A stretch of DNA of 64,000 nucleotides from Rheinheimera lutimaris (GCF_013283795.1 NZ_JABSOD010000011.1:47585-111584), one strand, 5' to 3'. Positions 8,673 through 21,041 are shown, counted from the stretch's first letter. Program-made: numbers and translations. Notes: a model not told the origin generated them from the letters alone.

Positions 8673-9341
8673 CTAATGCTGCACGCAACAGCGGTTGCGC
8701 CCCTGATGCTTGGCCTGATACAACGCCTGGTCGGCACGCAACAATAACTTGTCTAAATCATCACGGTCCGGCAGATACATCGCAATACCCAAACTACAGG
8801 TAATGCTAAGCACCGTACTGTCGCGTAAAGCGAAAGGATGCGCAGCCACTGTCATGCGGATACGCTCGGCAGATAAAATAGCGGTTTTTAAATCAATCTC
8901 CGGCAGTAAGATAAAGAACTCTTCACCGCCATAGCGCCCGGCTAAATCGGTGTCACGGATGCTTTGCCGGCATACCTCAGCAAATTCAGTCAGTACTTTG
9001 TCACCGGCAGCATGGCCATACTGATCGTTGATTTGTTTAAAATGGTCGATGTCCAACATCAGTACGGCTAAATCTTTTTGATACCGGTTGGCACGGCGGA
9101 TCTCTACCATAGCCTGCTGCATAATGGCGCGACGGTTTGCGAGGCCGGTAAGCAAGTCAGTACTGGCTAACTGCAACAACTCCTGGTTACGTAATACCAA
9201 TTGTTGTTCCGTATCAGCATGGCGGACAATTTCAGCACGCAAAGCAGCAGCCATACGGCGAAATCTTAATACCACAAAAGCCAATAGTGCCATAACGACA
9301 CAAAACAAAAATATCAGTGATACGACTATTACGTTGCCCAC
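8673..9341 (-). CDS. Membrane-anchored diguanylate cyclase (GGDEF)
   Basis: 222 residues. One N-terminal membrane helix (about residues 3-26) and a short coiled linker lead into a single GGDEF domain. The active site reads RYGGEEFFILLPE, and RDTD five residues before it matches the RxxD inhibitory site, so product feedback by c-di-GMP is expected. DLLTGLANRRA and LDIDHFKQINDQYGHAAGDKVL are the usual GTP and metal-binding motifs. It has no recognisable sensory domain, so the input is unknown. The start appears to be GTG at 9341, with AGGGA upstream. It converts two GTP to c-di-GMP, which normally shifts cells toward attachment. Nothing nearby indicates its partner. Confidence 0.93.
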   Translation of the reverse strand: MGNVIVVSLIFLFCVVMALLAFVVLRFRRMAAALRAEIVRHADTEQQLVLRNQELLQLASTDLLTGLANRRAIMQQAMVEIRRANRYQKDLAVLMLDIDHFKQINDQYGHAAGDKVLTEFAEVCRQSIRDTDLAGRYGGEEFFILLPEIDLKTAILSAERIRMTVAAHPFALRDSTVLSITCSLGIAMYLPDRDDLDKLLLRADQALYQAKHQGRNRCCVQH

Positions 9342-9427
9342 AACTGAATCCCTGTGTTTCAGCTATTATCCGCTAACCTATTCAGTATAGGTCAGCTTGT
9401 TCCAGCGTAAAGCTTTCACTTTTCCTG

Positions 9428-9454
9428 AAAAAAAGCCCGGCATAAATACCGGGC
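9428..9454 (-). terminator. Rho-independent terminator of the protease gene
   Basis: GCCCGG (9435-9440) pairs with CCGGGC (9449-9454), and on the minus strand seven T residues follow. It lies 20 bases after the stop codon of the S8 peptidase. Confidence 0.85.
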
Positions 9455-9474
9455 TATTCAGTGCACTCCAGCTG

Positions 9475-12400
9475 TTAGTTGGCAGTAATCTCCAGCAAAC
9501 TGCTGGCTTGTTCGTTACCATCGGCATCTTTAAACGACATCACACCCAGGTAAGGAAACGGACTGGCAGTAAGACCGGTAGTAATCACCGTCACGTTGTT
9601 TGCGCGGCCTGTTATGGCCCGCATACTTGCAGCGACACGACTGTTACCTTCATTGGCGTTCACCACCCAAACCGGCATAGTGTAGTTGGCTTGCTCCGCA
9701 CCAAACAGCGAATAGCCATGTACAAACACCAGATAGAAGTCACCGGCTGCACCATTGGCTGCCGGCGCAGGGTCGCGTAAGCTTACCTCCTCATAACCAC
9801 CCTCATTAGCAGAAGAACCTACCGCAGAGCAAGACAGAGCAATACAACGATAAACAAACATATCCAGATCGGCACCCGGCACATCAGCCAGTTCTTCATA
9901 CAGGCTGAAACGCACCATGCGGGTGCCTTCCGGTACCAGGAACGTATGGAAGCCCAAACCCGGCTCATTAAACACAAAAGTACTGTCGGCATCTTGTGCT
10001 ACCACGCCGGAAGAACCAAAGGGTGCAGTCAAGCCCAACATAGTGGTGCTGGTTAAACCGCTGTAGTTCATGGTTACCGGGAAGCTGACGCGTCCGCCTC
10101 TCGCAGCTACCGAACCATTTACTTCAGCCGGCGCGACGATCTGTTTTGGCGGCACTACTTTAACGGCAATAGGACTACGCACAGTATGCACACCGTCAGA
10201 CCAGGTTATAGCACCAAACACCCACTGATCCATCACCGCTCCCTGGGTTGGGGTAAAGATCAGGCTATAAGGCACAGTAGCATTTGCAGGTACCGACAAG
10301 GTATTGCCACCGCCATTGGTAACCACTGACACATTCACACCGGCAGGTGCTTCAATGCTGGCGGTATATACAGAAGCAGAACCACTTACGTCCATCACCC
10401 GACGTTGCAGTGTTTCCTCTCCCGACAGCTCAGCAATTGCCATAGACGGCAGGTTTAACTGGCTGGCATCGATATTATAATTGGCGGCGACAAAAGCATC
10501 ACAGGAAAAACCGCTGGCTGTTTGCACAAAGCCTGTTTCACCGATACCACACAGGAAGGCAAAATACTCTAAGTTAGAAATAGGGTAAGTTAAACCAGGA
10601 TTAACCGCACTGTTAGGCACAGCATGGCCGGCACCAAAATCAAACGGATCTGCAGCAGTTAATCCATTCTCTTTGGTCAGGTTTTGTCTGGCGGTAGTCA
10701 TAATGGCGGATTTAATCATTGCCGCAGACCAGCCTGGGTTCACTTCTTTTACCAACGCAGCAATACCGGCAATATGCGGGCTCGACATAGACGTACCCTG
10801 CAGGTAGGTAAAGCTGGTACCCGGCGCACCAAACAACGTTTGCGCAGACGCAGCGGCGAGGATTTTCACCCCGGGTGCCGTAATATCCGGTTTAATAATA
10901 TCTAAGGTATTCAGGTTAGGACCGCGGGAAGAAAACCCGGCCATCAGGTTACCGACTTCAACCACATCGTCAACAAACACCGATGGGCTCATTTTTACCG
11001 CAACCATGCCACCGCCACTTACTTCAGCATTAAGCGCACTGCCGGCGGCCAAAGTGGTCATTACCGCAGGAAAGTTAAAACTACCGGTACCGCCCATAGC
11101 AATAGGCGCTGCGGCGGAGTTATTATACATAATAACCCCGGCAACACCGGCGGCTTGCGCATTGGCCAGTTTAATATCAAACCCGCAATTACCACGCTGC
11201 ATCAGGGCAAACTTACCAGCCAGTTCTGCCGCGTTATCCAGTGCAGTACAAGCTTCAAGCGGAGAGGCTACCACCACGTCTGCGGTAACATCGCCGGTTT
11301 CGCTCAGCGGTATAGTGGTAACTGCCTCTATCGCCTGATAGACGCCCTGTAGTGGCCCGGCTAATACTTCAATACCGTTAGACACACTGGTTCCGCTATA
11401 GGTTGAAGCTGCGACTGTTGTTACCCAGGGAGCCGGCGTGCCTATGGTACTGGCTGTTGGTCCGTTATTGCCGGCAGACACCGCGACAAAAACACCGGCC
11501 TGCGCCGCCCGCAATTTCGCTGCCGCTTGTGGCGTAGTGATATTGGTTAAGCTACCGCTGATAGAATAGTTAATAACATCAACGCCATCGGCTACAGCCT
11601 GATCAATTGCCGCCATGGTATCACCACCAAAACAGCCGCGCTCCGGCTGACCCTGCGGGTTGGTGTAGCTACTGTTCCAGCAGGCTTTATACATAGCAAT
11701 ACGTGCCCGTGGTGCTATACCGGACACAGTTGCCACTTCAGTGCCGTTCAACACTGCGGTAACACCTTCATTACCGCCGGCAGTAGAGGCAACGTGAGTA
11801 CCATGGTTATCAGCATCCCGTGGTGAAACAAACTCACCGGGCTGCAGCTGATACACGCTTTCGAAAGACTCTTTATAGTAACGGGCACCAATCAATTTAT
11901 TATTACAACTGAAAGCGGCGTCTTCACCGCTGTCACAGGTACCGGCCCAACCGGGCAAAGGCCCGTAAGAACCGTCATCAGCAAAACTGGGGTGTTCCGG
12001 CCAAATACCGCTGTCTACCACACCGATTACCACGCCCTCTCCTTTGATACCCTGCACATGCAGGCCATCAGGTCCGGTGGTCAGCCCGAGAAAAGCCGGT
12101 GTATTTGATGTAGTCAGTTGCTGCGCTTCGTCACGCCATACGCCGGCCACATTAGGATGATTACGTAATGCTTCGGCCTGGGCTGCAGTCATTTTCGCGG
12201 AAAAGCCATTAAAGGTATGTGTGTAAGAATACATTACCTTGCCGCTGCCGCTTTGTGCTGCCAACTGTTGATGAAAGTGTTTTAAGCCATTGGTATAGCT
12301 CTGCATGCGGGCGGAGGCAGCATTGTACCGGTTAAGGCCGACAGCAACAGATTGTGCCGCTGGCAACAACTCACCAAACTCTTCGGCTTTTTCTACACCG

Positions 12401-12576
12401 CTTTTACCCTTAACCTGCACGATATAAGGTACTGCTGCAGTATCTTCACCGGCTTGCTGCAGCGCGGTGCGGTCAATTTCTACCTGGTAATTATTGGCCA
12501 TCGCACCGGTGTGAAACCCGGTGATAGCGAGCGTAACGGCACAGGCCGTTGCAGACATAAAATTGTTACGTGGCAT
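9475..12576 (-). CDS. Secreted subtilisin-like S8 serine peptidase with PA insert
   Basis: 1033 residues. A signal peptide (about 1-27) is followed by an I9-type inhibitory propeptide (about 48-155, with YIVQVKGKSGVE and YSYTHTFNGFSAKMT). The catalytic domain has Asp188 in GVVDSGIWPEHPSF, His261 in NHGTHVAST, the oxyanion Asn near 370 in SAGNNGP and Ser596 in GTSMSSPHIAG. A PA domain is inserted at about 430-530 (FALMQRGNCGFDIKLANAQAAGVAGVIMYNN). After about residue 640 comes a Fn3-like C-terminal region that may guide substrate binding. Several Cys residues fit an extracellular enzyme. It probably degrades proteins outside the cell. It stands alone between a GGDEF gene and a PEP-CTERM-like gene; no sorting tail is seen at its own C-terminus. 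Confidence 0.94.
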   Translation of the reverse strand: MPRNNFMSATACAVTLAITGFHTGAMANNYQVEIDRTALQQAGEDTAAVPYIVQVKGKSGVEKAEEFGELLPAAQSVAVGLNRYNAASARMQSYTNGLKHFHQQLAAQSGSGKVMYSYTHTFNGFSAKMTAAQAEALRNHPNVAGVWRDEAQQLTTSNTPAFLGLTTGPDGLHVQGIKGEGVVIGVVDSGIWPEHPSFADDGSYGPLPGWAGTCDSGEDAAFSCNNKLIGARYYKESFESVYQLQPGEFVSPRDADNHGTHVASTAGGNEGVTAVLNGTEVATVSGIAPRARIAMYKACWNSSYTNPQGQPERGCFGGDTMAAIDQAVADGVDVINYSISGSLTNITTPQAAAKLRAAQAGVFVAVSAGNNGPTASTIGTPAPWVTTVAASTYSGTSVSNGIEVLAGPLQGVYQAIEAVTTIPLSETGDVTADVVVASPLEACTALDNAAELAGKFALMQRGNCGFDIKLANAQAAGVAGVIMYNNSAAAPIAMGGTGSFNFPAVMTTLAAGSALNAEVSGGGMVAVKMSPSVFVDDVVEVGNLMAGFSSRGPNLNTLDIIKPDITAPGVKILAAASAQTLFGAPGTSFTYLQGTSMSSPHIAGIAALVKEVNPGWSAAMIKSAIMTTARQNLTKENGLTAADPFDFGAGHAVPNSAVNPGLTYPISNLEYFAFLCGIGETGFVQTASGFSCDAFVAANYNIDASQLNLPSMAIAELSGEETLQRRVMDVSGSASVYTASIEAPAGVNVSVVTNGGGNTLSVPANATVPYSLIFTPTQGAVMDQWVFGAITWSDGVHTVRSPIAVKVVPPKQIVAPAEVNGSVAARGGRVSFPVTMNYSGLTSTTMLGLTAPFGSSGVVAQDADSTFVFNEPGLGFHTFLVPEGTRMVRFSLYEELADVPGADLDMFVYRCIALSCSAVGSSANEGGYEEVSLRDPAPAANGAAGDFYLVFVHGYSLFGAEQANYTMPVWVVNANEGNSRVAASMRAITGRANNVTVITTGLTASPFPYLGVMSFKDADGNEQASSLLEITAN

Positions 12577-12781
12577 TTTGTATCTCCGTTTATTGTTTTG
12601 TCTCGCCGCAATATTCTTGTTGCTGCGGCAAACATAGCGCCAACAACTGTATAAAATTCAGACAGCCAGTTATTCAGCAAAAGCACGGTTATCGCCCCAT
12701 ATCACAGCATTAGCTTAATGCTGTGCTGAAGGTTGGCGTACAGGCGAGCCGGCAGGTTGCAAAAAAAACTGACAATGCCAG

Positions 12782-13321
12782 CTAAACCATATTTTGACGG
12801 CGCTGACGTAACAATAAGCCTCCTGCTGAGGCAAACAGTAGCCATAGAGTGGCCGGAGCGGATACAACTGAAGCCTGGCCCGGGCTAAAGACGTCTGACA
12901 CAGTTAACTCACCGCTGGCAAAATCAAACATGGTAAACTGCGGCGGAAGGCTCTGGTTATTCAGATCGAAGAAGCCCTGAAACGCCATGGTCATGCCAAC
13001 ATCGGTAACATCAAAGCTGAGGTACTCGAGGCCGGCATACAGGTCTTCCGGGTTAAAGCCGACACTGACAAAGAAAAAGCTGGTGTCTATTTCAAGACCG
13101 AACAGGGTGAAACTTTCCCAAGCCAGCAAGTCGCCGGTACCCGGGAACCATTCATCAACGTTGTCAGTATCAAAACTGATAGCACCAATACTAATGATGT
13201 CGCCACCGGCATCTTCAGCAAAAAATTCTTGCGTCAGTATCGGGCCGGCCTGCACCGGCTGCGATAAAGTGACAACACTGAGGAACATTAAAGACAAAGC
13301 GATAAGGATGGACTTCAACAT
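12782..13321 (-). CDS. Secreted protein with variant PEP-CTERM-like sorting tail
   Basis: 179 residues. There is an N-terminal signal peptide (MLKSILIALSLMFLSVVTLS, ending near QAG) and an acidic, aromatic-rich central region with no recognised catalytic motif. The C-terminus is tripartite: the short motif SAPATL, a hydrophobic helix (WLLFASAGGLLL) and a basic cluster (RQRRQ). This is the layout of PEP-CTERM proteins cut and anchored by exosortase, but with SAP in place of PEP. Such proteins are usually exported and linked to extracellular polysaccharide. No exosortase or polysaccharide gene cluster is in the window. The function of the mature part is unknown. Confidence 0.7.
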   Translation of the reverse strand: MLKSILIALSLMFLSVVTLSQPVQAGPILTQEFFAEDAGGDIISIGAISFDTDNVDEWFPGTGDLLAWESFTLFGLEIDTSFFFVSVGFNPEDLYAGLEYLSFDVTDVGMTMAFQGFFDLNNQSLPPQFTMFDFASGELTVSDVFSPGQASVVSAPATLWLLFASAGGLLLRQRRQNMV

Positions 13322-13488
13322 GGATTACCTCTTAATTTTGTTATTAATTATGTGATCTGCAATTGCTTGCACATCAGGCAATGCATAAAGCAATCCAATT
13401 GTTAAAACCAATATAAATCAAAATCTTATAAAATATTTTTGAATCTGAAGATTAGCTTTTACAGTTGGCTGTATAAAAAGCAGACAAT

Positions 13489-13515
13489 AAAAAAGGCGAA
13501 CCTGAGTTCGCCTTT
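13489..13515 (-). terminator. Rho-independent terminator of the kbl-tdh operon
   Basis: AAAGGCGAAC and GTTCGCCTTT form a ten-base-pair stem around a four-base loop; on the minus strand the stem ends in a T run. It lies just after the tdh stop codon. Confidence 0.87.
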
Positions 13516-13547
13516 CCTGAATTTGCCTTGTTATTACAGCTCAGTGA

Positions 13548-14573
13548 TTATGACCAGTTCAATACCACTTTACCGGACTGGCCTGAACACATAATGTCGA
13601 AACCTTCCTGAAACCGCTCCATCGGCAACTCGTGCGTTACCATGGGTGTTAAATCCAGCCCGGACTGAATTAAACTGGCCATTTTGTACCAGGTTTCAAA
13701 CATTTCGCGGCCGTAAATGCCTTTGATCACCAGGCCTTTAAAGATCACTTTGTTCCAATCTACCGCCATATCCGACGGTGGAATACCCAGCATGGCAATT
13801 TTACCGCCGTGGTTCATGGTATCCAGCATGCTGCGAAACGCTGCCGGCACACCGGACATTTCCAGGCCCACGTCAAAGCCCTCTGTCATGCCCAACTCTT
13901 TCATCACGTCTTTTAAATTTTGTTTGCTGACATCCACCGCGCGGGTGGCACCCATTTTCAGCGCCAGTTCCAGCCGGTAAGGGTTCACGTCGGTTATTAC
14001 CACATGACGGGCACCAACATGTCGTGCCACGGCTGCAGCCATAATGCCGATAGGGCCGGCACCGGTAATCAGTACATCCTCACCGACTAAATCAAACGAT
14101 AGCGCGGTATGCACCGCATTACCGAACGGGTCGAAAATAGCCGCGATATTATCCGGAATATTATCCGCCAGTTTAAAAGCGTTATAGGCAGGAATAACCA
14201 GATATTCAGCAAAAGAGCCGGCGCGGTTTACGCCAACGCCTGTGGTGTTGCGGCATAAATGTACACGGCCGGCGCGGCAGTTACGACAATGACCACAGGT
14301 GATATGGCCTTCGCCCGATACCCGATCGCCAACACTAAAGCCGCGCACTTCCGAACCCATACCCTCGATAACACCGACATATTCGTGGCCTACCACCATG
14401 CCATGCGGAATGGTGTTTTGCGCCCACTCATCCCATTTGTAAATATGCACGTCGGTGCCGCAGATGGCGGTTTTTTTGATGCGAATTAACACATCATTCG
14501 GGCCCACTTCTGGCTTTTCTACTTCAGTTTGCCAAATACCCGGTTCTGCTTTTAACTTTGCTAATGCTTTCAT
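13548..14573 (-). CDS. tdh: L-threonine 3-dehydrogenase
   Basis: 341 residues from ATG 14573, the same length as the E. coli enzyme; a GTG two codons earlier is less likely because GGGGCG sits at the right distance for the ATG. It is a zinc medium-chain dehydrogenase: [15 protein letters not shown] holds the catalytic Cys, [12 protein letters not shown] the His/Glu pair, four Cys in [15 protein letters not shown] bind structural zinc, and [18 protein letters not shown] binds NAD. It oxidises threonine to 2-amino-3-ketobutyrate in the cytoplasm. Kbl, encoded nine bases upstream, then makes glycine and acetyl-CoA from it. It is the second gene of a kbl-tdh operon with its own terminator. Confidence 0.98.
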   Translation of the reverse strand: MKALAKLKAEPGIWQTEVEKPEVGPNDVLIRIKKTAICGTDVHIYKWDEWAQNTIPHGMVVGHEYVGVIEGMGSEVRGFSVGDRVSGEGHITCGHCRNCRAGRVHLCRNTTGVGVNRAGSFAEYLVIPAYNAFKLADNIPDNIAAIFDPFGNAVHTALSFDLVGEDVLITGAGPIGIMAAAVARHVGARHVVITDVNPYRLELALKMGATRAVDVSKQNLKDVMKELGMTEGFDVGLEMSGVPAAFRSMLDTMNHGGKIAMLGIPPSDMAVDWNKVIFKGLVIKGIYGREMFETWYKMASLIQSGLDLTPMVTHELPMERFQEGFDIMCSGQSGKVVLNWS

Positions 14574-14588
14574 TTTCACGCCCCGCCC

Positions 14589-15785
14589 TTATGCGATCAC
14601 GCCCATGTCTTTACCAATACGGATAAAAGCAGCAATCGCTTTATCCAGTTGCTCTGTTGTATGTGCTGCTGAAATTTGAGTGCGGATGCGTGCCTGGCCT
14701 TTTGGCACTACCGGGAACGAGAAGCCCACCACGTAGATACCTTCGACCAGCATACGTTTGGCCATTTCTGCGGCCACTTTGGCGTCGCCTAACATGACCG
14801 GAATAATGGCATGATCTTTACCGGCAAGGGTAAAGCCTGCCGCCGACATTTTTTCACGAAAGTAATTGGCGTTATCCCACAGCTTAGCCCGCAGTGCATC
14901 GCCTTGCGCCAGCATGTCCAACACTTTAATCGAAGCTGTAACAATAGACGGCGCCAACGAGTTAGAGAACAAATACGGCCGTGAGCGCTGGCGCAGCCAT
15001 TCGATCACTTCTTTTTTGCCCGAGGTATAACCGCCGGATGCACCGCCCAAAGCTTTGCCCAAGGTGCCGGTAATAATATCAACGCGGTTCATCACATCGC
15101 AATATTCGTGCGTGCCACGGCCGTTTTTGCCGACAAAGCCCACGGCGTGGCTGTCGTCAACCATCACCATAGCGCCGTATTTATCTGCCAGATCGCAAAC
15201 TGATTTCAGATCGGCTATTACGCCATCCATCGAGAACACGCCATCGGTTGCAATCAGCTTAAAGCGTGCGCCATCAGCATCAGCTTGTTTTAGCTGCGCC
15301 TCAAGCTCAGCCATATCGTTGTTGGCGTAGCGGTAACGTTTGGCCTTACACAAGCGCACACCATCAATGATAGAGGCATGGTTTAACGCATCAGAAATTA
15401 CAGCATCTTCGGCACCCAAAATGGTTTCAAACAAGCCACCGTTGGCATCAAAACAAGACGAGTACAAAATGGTGTCTTCAGTGCCTAAAAACGCACTGAT
15501 ATTCTGCTCTAACGTTTTATGAATATCCTGGGTGCCGCAAATAAAGCGTACCGACGCCACGCCAAAGCCATGGCTGGCTAAACCCTGCTGCGCCGCTGCG
15601 ATTAGGTCGGGGTGGTTGGCCAGGCCTAAGTAGTTGTTGGCACAAAAATTCAGTACCTGATGGCCATTGACCGTAACATCAGCACTTTGTTGCGACGTAA
15701 TAATACGTTCTGCTTTGTATAAACCTTCTGCTTTGACATCGTCTAGTTGTTGTTGTAGATGTTGCAGAAAAGCGCCATTGCGCAT
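14589..15785 (-). CDS. kbl: Glycine C-acetyltransferase (2-amino-3-ketobutyrate CoA ligase)
   Basis: 398 residues, the same as E. coli Kbl. It is a PLP-dependent alpha-oxoamine synthase: [15 protein letters not shown] near the start, [19 protein letters not shown] in the PLP pocket, and [20 protein letters not shown] containing the PLP-binding Lys. It splits 2-amino-3-ketobutyrate with CoA into glycine and acetyl-CoA. ATG 15785 is preceded by GGAGG at optimal spacing. It is the first gene of the kbl-tdh threonine degradation operon. The 140 bases upstream hold the promoter, but I recognise no specific operator. Confidence 0.98.
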   Translation of the reverse strand: MRNGAFLQHLQQQLDDVKAEGLYKAERIITSQQSADVTVNGHQVLNFCANNYLGLANHPDLIAAAQQGLASHGFGVASVRFICGTQDIHKTLEQNISAFLGTEDTILYSSCFDANGGLFETILGAEDAVISDALNHASIIDGVRLCKAKRYRYANNDMAELEAQLKQADADGARFKLIATDGVFSMDGVIADLKSVCDLADKYGAMVMVDDSHAVGFVGKNGRGTHEYCDVMNRVDIITGTLGKALGGASGGYTSGKKEVIEWLRQRSRPYLFSNSLAPSIVTASIKVLDMLAQGDALRAKLWDNANYFREKMSAAGFTLAGKDHAIIPVMLGDAKVAAEMAKRMLVEGIYVVGFSFPVVPKGQARIRTQISAAHTTEQLDKAIAAFIRIGKDMGVIA

Positions 15786-15925
15786 AAAGCCTCCTGTTGC
15801 GGGGGTGAGGGGTTCAGAAAAACGGCGCCATTGTAAAGCTTATAGCCTGAAGCTGCAGCGCTTTTACATTAACTAAAGCGCTGTTCAGACCTGCTGTTGT
15901 AAAGTTTAGCCTACAAAGGCCGGTA

Positions 15926-16573
15926 TTAAAGCGCCAACGCCTCATAATGCTGCTGCAGCCGGGTAATACGCGGCTTAGCTTGTTCAGTGGCATAGGGCTT
16001 AAACAACAGCAGCACTTTTAACACGCCCTGATAGACACTGGCCTGGTCAATTTCTTTGTGCGGTGCCTGGGTTTTCAGGTAGCTGATCCAAAAGGTAACC
16101 AACAACTTAATGCTGTGGGCCAGATCAGTAATGTCTTCATCGTCTATACGGATCACGTCCGATTGCTTCAGCGCTTTAAGCACGGCAATAACGCGGCTTA
16201 ATACACCGTGTTGTACCTGCAAATAATCTTGTTGCAATGCAGGGTCACGCGCCAGAATATCCGGTAAATTGGCGTAAAAGAAATGAAAGCGCCACATCAG
16301 CTCAAACACCGCATCCAGATAGCACGCCAGCGCGTCCAACGCTTCCGCTTTATCCGACGGCGGCTTTATGCGGGTTTCCAGCAATTTGGCATATTCTTTA
16401 AAAATCTGCCGTACAATGTCTTCTTTATTGCGAAAGTGGTAGTACAGATTACCCGGGCTTATCCCCAGATGAGCAGCAATATGGTTAGTAGTAACCTGAC
16501 GCTCGCCCACCTGATTAAACAATTCAATACTGGCTTGCAGAATTTTATCTTTGGTTCTTAACTTTTTTTCCAT
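15926..16573 (-). CDS. TetR/AcrR-family transcriptional regulator
   Basis: 215 residues. The N-terminal helix-turn-helix is typical: KDKILQASIELFNQVGERQVTTNHIAAHLGISPGNLYYHFRNKEDIVRQIF (written here in parts: ASIELFNQVGERQVTTNHIA, then LGISPGNLYYHFRNKEDI). The C-terminal ligand domain (about residues 80-215), rich in aromatic residues (FELMWRFHFFYANLPDIL), resembles the TetR_C family seen in several Alteromonadales regulators. It is divergent from coaD with only about 118 bases between start codons, and downstream on its own strand lies kbl. Its targets and ligand cannot be read from the sequence. Confidence 0.9.
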   Translation of the reverse strand: MEKKLRTKDKILQASIELFNQVGERQVTTNHIAAHLGISPGNLYYHFRNKEDIVRQIFKEYAKLLETRIKPPSDKAEALDALACYLDAVFELMWRFHFFYANLPDILARDPALQQDYLQVQHGVLSRVIAVLKALKQSDVIRIDDEDITDLAHSIKLLVTFWISYLKTQAPHKEIDQASVYQGVLKVLLLFKPYATEQAKPRITRLQQHYEALAL

Positions 16574-16580
16574 CTGCTAA

Positions 16581-18574
<1,994 letters not shown>

Positions 18575-18597
18575 GCTACCACGCTATCGAGCAGGCT

Positions 18598-19896
18598 CTA
18601 GCGCCAGCTGGTTAGTTTATGGCCTTTAAGCGCATAGAACAGAATAAACAGGTAGCACGGCAACATAACAATATAGGCGCCCTGCTGGCCCAGTGAACTG
18701 CCGCTGGCCAGCCCCCAAAATAACGGCCCAAAAGCCCCACCGGCGATACCCATAATCAGTAGCGCCGAACCGACACTGGTTAAAGCCCCCAGCCCCGACA
18801 GCGCTAATGGCCATACGGCAGGCCAAACAATGGCATTAGCCAGCCCCAGCACGGCAATAAATAACAAGGTGTCCGGCAAAGCCGTACCACCAAAAGGTAC
18901 CAATACCGCGTTAGCAATGGCATAAGATGAGCTGTCGCCCAGCACTATTGCCAGTGTCAGCAACACACCCAGTACCGCAGAAACAGCCAATGCCGCTTGT
19001 TGCGACAGCAGTCGCGGGATCAACAAAATACCCAATACATAACCCAAAACCATGCAGCCCATAGTGTAGGATGTCATCACGGTGTAACGCTCTACGCCCA
19101 GCGATAAGGCAAACAAACCTATGGTATCGCCGGCGATAACTTCAACCGCGACATAAACAAACAGCGCCAGCACACCCAACACCAGGCCGGGCTTAGCCAG
19201 CACGGCTTTGATTTGTCCGGCTTTATTCTCGTCACCGCTTTCCCTGGCCAGTTCCGGCAGTGGTGAAAACTTCACTGCCAGCGCCAATAAGCCCAAAAAT
19301 GCTGCCAGGCCTAAATAAGGCAGAACCAAACGCGCCGCCATCTCATCAACTTGTGCCGGCGTTAATGCCACATCGGCAGTAGCAATAAAGCTGCCGGCCA
19401 TCAGTGCGGTAAATACTATCGGCGCTACCACGCCGGCGGTTTTGTTTAAAATGCCCATAATACTGATGCGCACTGCCGCCGTCTCTTCCGGACCAATTTT
19501 TACCACATAAGGATTTACTGCGGTTTGCAACAGTGTTTGGCCGGCACCGATAACCAGCTGCGCCAACAAAAACAAAGCAAAGGTTTGTGTCTGGGCTGCA
19601 GGAATATACAACAAGCCGGCCAGCATCATGGTGGCCATACCCAGCGCCATACCGTTTTTATAGCCGACTTTACGGATCAGCCAGGCCGATGGCAGCGCAG
19701 TAAAGGTTACTGCAATATAAAAGGAGAACACCACCAATGACGCCTGCAGCGGAGTCAACTGCAGCATCTGTTTCAGATAAGGCATTAAAGAGCCGTTCAG
19801 CCAGGTAGCAAAACCCAGCACAAAAAACAGTATCGCTACTATTATCATCGGCAGCAGGCTGCTGCGCCGCTGCGACTGTTCAGCTGTCATTTCCAT
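18598..19896 (-). CDS. nagP: N-acetylglucosamine MFS transporter NagP
   Basis: 432 residues and 12 predicted helices. It belongs to the FucP/glucose-galactose branch of the major facilitator superfamily: FFVLGFATWLNGSLMPYLKQMLQLT, GAGQTLLQTAVNPYVVKIGPEE and the loop AWLIRKVGYKNGMALG. In Shewanella the NagP of this branch imports N-acetylglucosamine across the inner membrane without phosphorylation, so a kinase (NagK) is needed, and one is present here. It is the last gene of nagK-nagB-nagA-nagP, about 29 bases after nagA, with an AAGGAA ribosome site. Substrate assignment relies on the operon; family placement is certain. Confidence 0.92.
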   Translation of the reverse strand: MEMTAEQSQRRSSLLPMIIVAILFFVLGFATWLNGSLMPYLKQMLQLTPLQASLVVFSFYIAVTFTALPSAWLIRKVGYKNGMALGMATMMLAGLLYIPAAQTQTFALFLLAQLVIGAGQTLLQTAVNPYVVKIGPEETAAVRISIMGILNKTAGVVAPIVFTALMAGSFIATADVALTPAQVDEMAARLVLPYLGLAAFLGLLALAVKFSPLPELARESGDENKAGQIKAVLAKPGLVLGVLALFVYVAVEVIAGDTIGLFALSLGVERYTVMTSYTMGCMVLGYVLGILLIPRLLSQQAALAVSAVLGVLLTLAIVLGDSSSYAIANAVLVPFGGTALPDTLLFIAVLGLANAIVWPAVWPLALSGLGALTSVGSALLIMGIAGGAFGPLFWGLASGSSLGQQGAYIVMLPCYLFILFYALKGHKLTSWR

Positions 19897-19925
19897 ATTC
19901 CTTCCCCGTTGTAATTATCATTATA

Positions 19926-21041
19926 TTAAGCGTTATAAAGTGGCCGGCCGTTAATCCAACTTGCCTGTACCTGCCAGTGGTTATTCAGTAACACCAGATC
20001 TGCCTGCGCACCTGCCACTATGCGCCCGGCGCTGTGGCGGGCTAAAAATTGTGCCGGATACAACGACGCCATCCTAAGCGCTTCTTCCGGCACAACACCC
20101 AGGGAATCGATGGCATAGCGCACTGCAGCTGCCATATCCAGTACCGAGCCGGCCAAACGACCTTCGGCATCGGTTAATTTATCGCCGTCACGCAACACTT
20201 TGCCGTCAAATAAATCAAATTCCGTCGCGTCTGTGCCCACCGGCGACATGGCATCGGTAACAATCATCAGTTTACCTTTCGGCTTGGCCGCCAGTGCCAC
20301 TCTCGCGGCCAGCGGGTGCATATGATGACCGTCAAATATCACACCGCACCAGCTGTGCGGATCGGCCAGCGCCACGCCGACCATGCCGGGCTCGCGCGAA
20401 GTAAGCGGCGACATGGCGTTATACAGGTGAGTAAAACCGGTAGCGCCGGCGTTAAGCGCAGCCTGCACTGTGGCGGCATCGGCGTTGGAATGGCCAAGGC
20501 AAACAATTACATTCAGTGCCACTAACTGGCGGATTTGCACCGGGCTGATAGTTTCCGGCGCCACGGTTACCAGCTTAATACCAAGATCAGACCGGCCATA
20601 AATTGCCAGCTCTGCCGCGCTCAGTTGGCGGATATGCTGCTGCGGGTGCACGCCTTTTTTCGGCACTGACAAATGCGGCCCTTCAAAGTGCACACCAATA
20701 ATACCCGGTTCACCTTCTGCCACTGCGCCGGCAATAACATCGGCGGCTTGCTGCATTACCGTAACACTGTCGGTGATCACCGTAGGCAGCATAGCGGTGG
20801 TGCCAAACCTGGCATGGGCCTGCAGCATAGTGCGCAGAGTCTGGCGCGTGGGCGCGGTGTTAAATAAGGCACCGCCGCCGCCATTTACCTGCACATCAAT
20901 AAATCCGGGCACCAGCATGCCGGGTTGCACCGGCCCGGCCGCGGGCGTTATCGACTGCACAACGCCGTCTTTAATAGCAAGGCTGACATTTTCGAACCAA
21001 TTTTCGCCGTCAAATAGCCGGCTGACACTTAACTGCTGCAT
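19926..21041 (-). CDS. nagA: N-acetylglucosamine-6-phosphate deacetylase
   Basis: 371 residues in an amidohydrolase fold. GFIDVQVNGGGG near residue 48, GVHFEGPHLSVPKKGVHP (metal Glu), LGHSNADAATVQAALNAGATGFTHLYNAM (metal His pair) and VTDAMSPVGT (catalytic Asp) are all present. It removes acetate from GlcNAc-6-phosphate, giving glucosamine-6-phosphate for NagB. A Gln or His variation at the metal sites cannot be judged by eye. The gene lies 22 bases after nagB in the nag operon. Confidence 0.96.
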   Translation of the reverse strand: MQQLSVSRLFDGENWFENVSLAIKDGVVQSITPAAGPVQPGMLVPGFIDVQVNGGGGALFNTAPTRQTLRTMLQAHARFGTTAMLPTVITDSVTVMQQAADVIAGAVAEGEPGIIGVHFEGPHLSVPKKGVHPQQHIRQLSAAELAIYGRSDLGIKLVTVAPETISPVQIRQLVALNVIVCLGHSNADAATVQAALNAGATGFTHLYNAMSPLTSREPGMVGVALADPHSWCGVIFDGHHMHPLAARVALAAKPKGKLMIVTDAMSPVGTDATEFDLFDGKVLRDGDKLTDAEGRLAGSVLDMAAAVRYAIDSLGVVPEEALRMASLYPAQFLARHSAGRIVAGAQADLVLLNNHWQVQASWINGRPLYNA

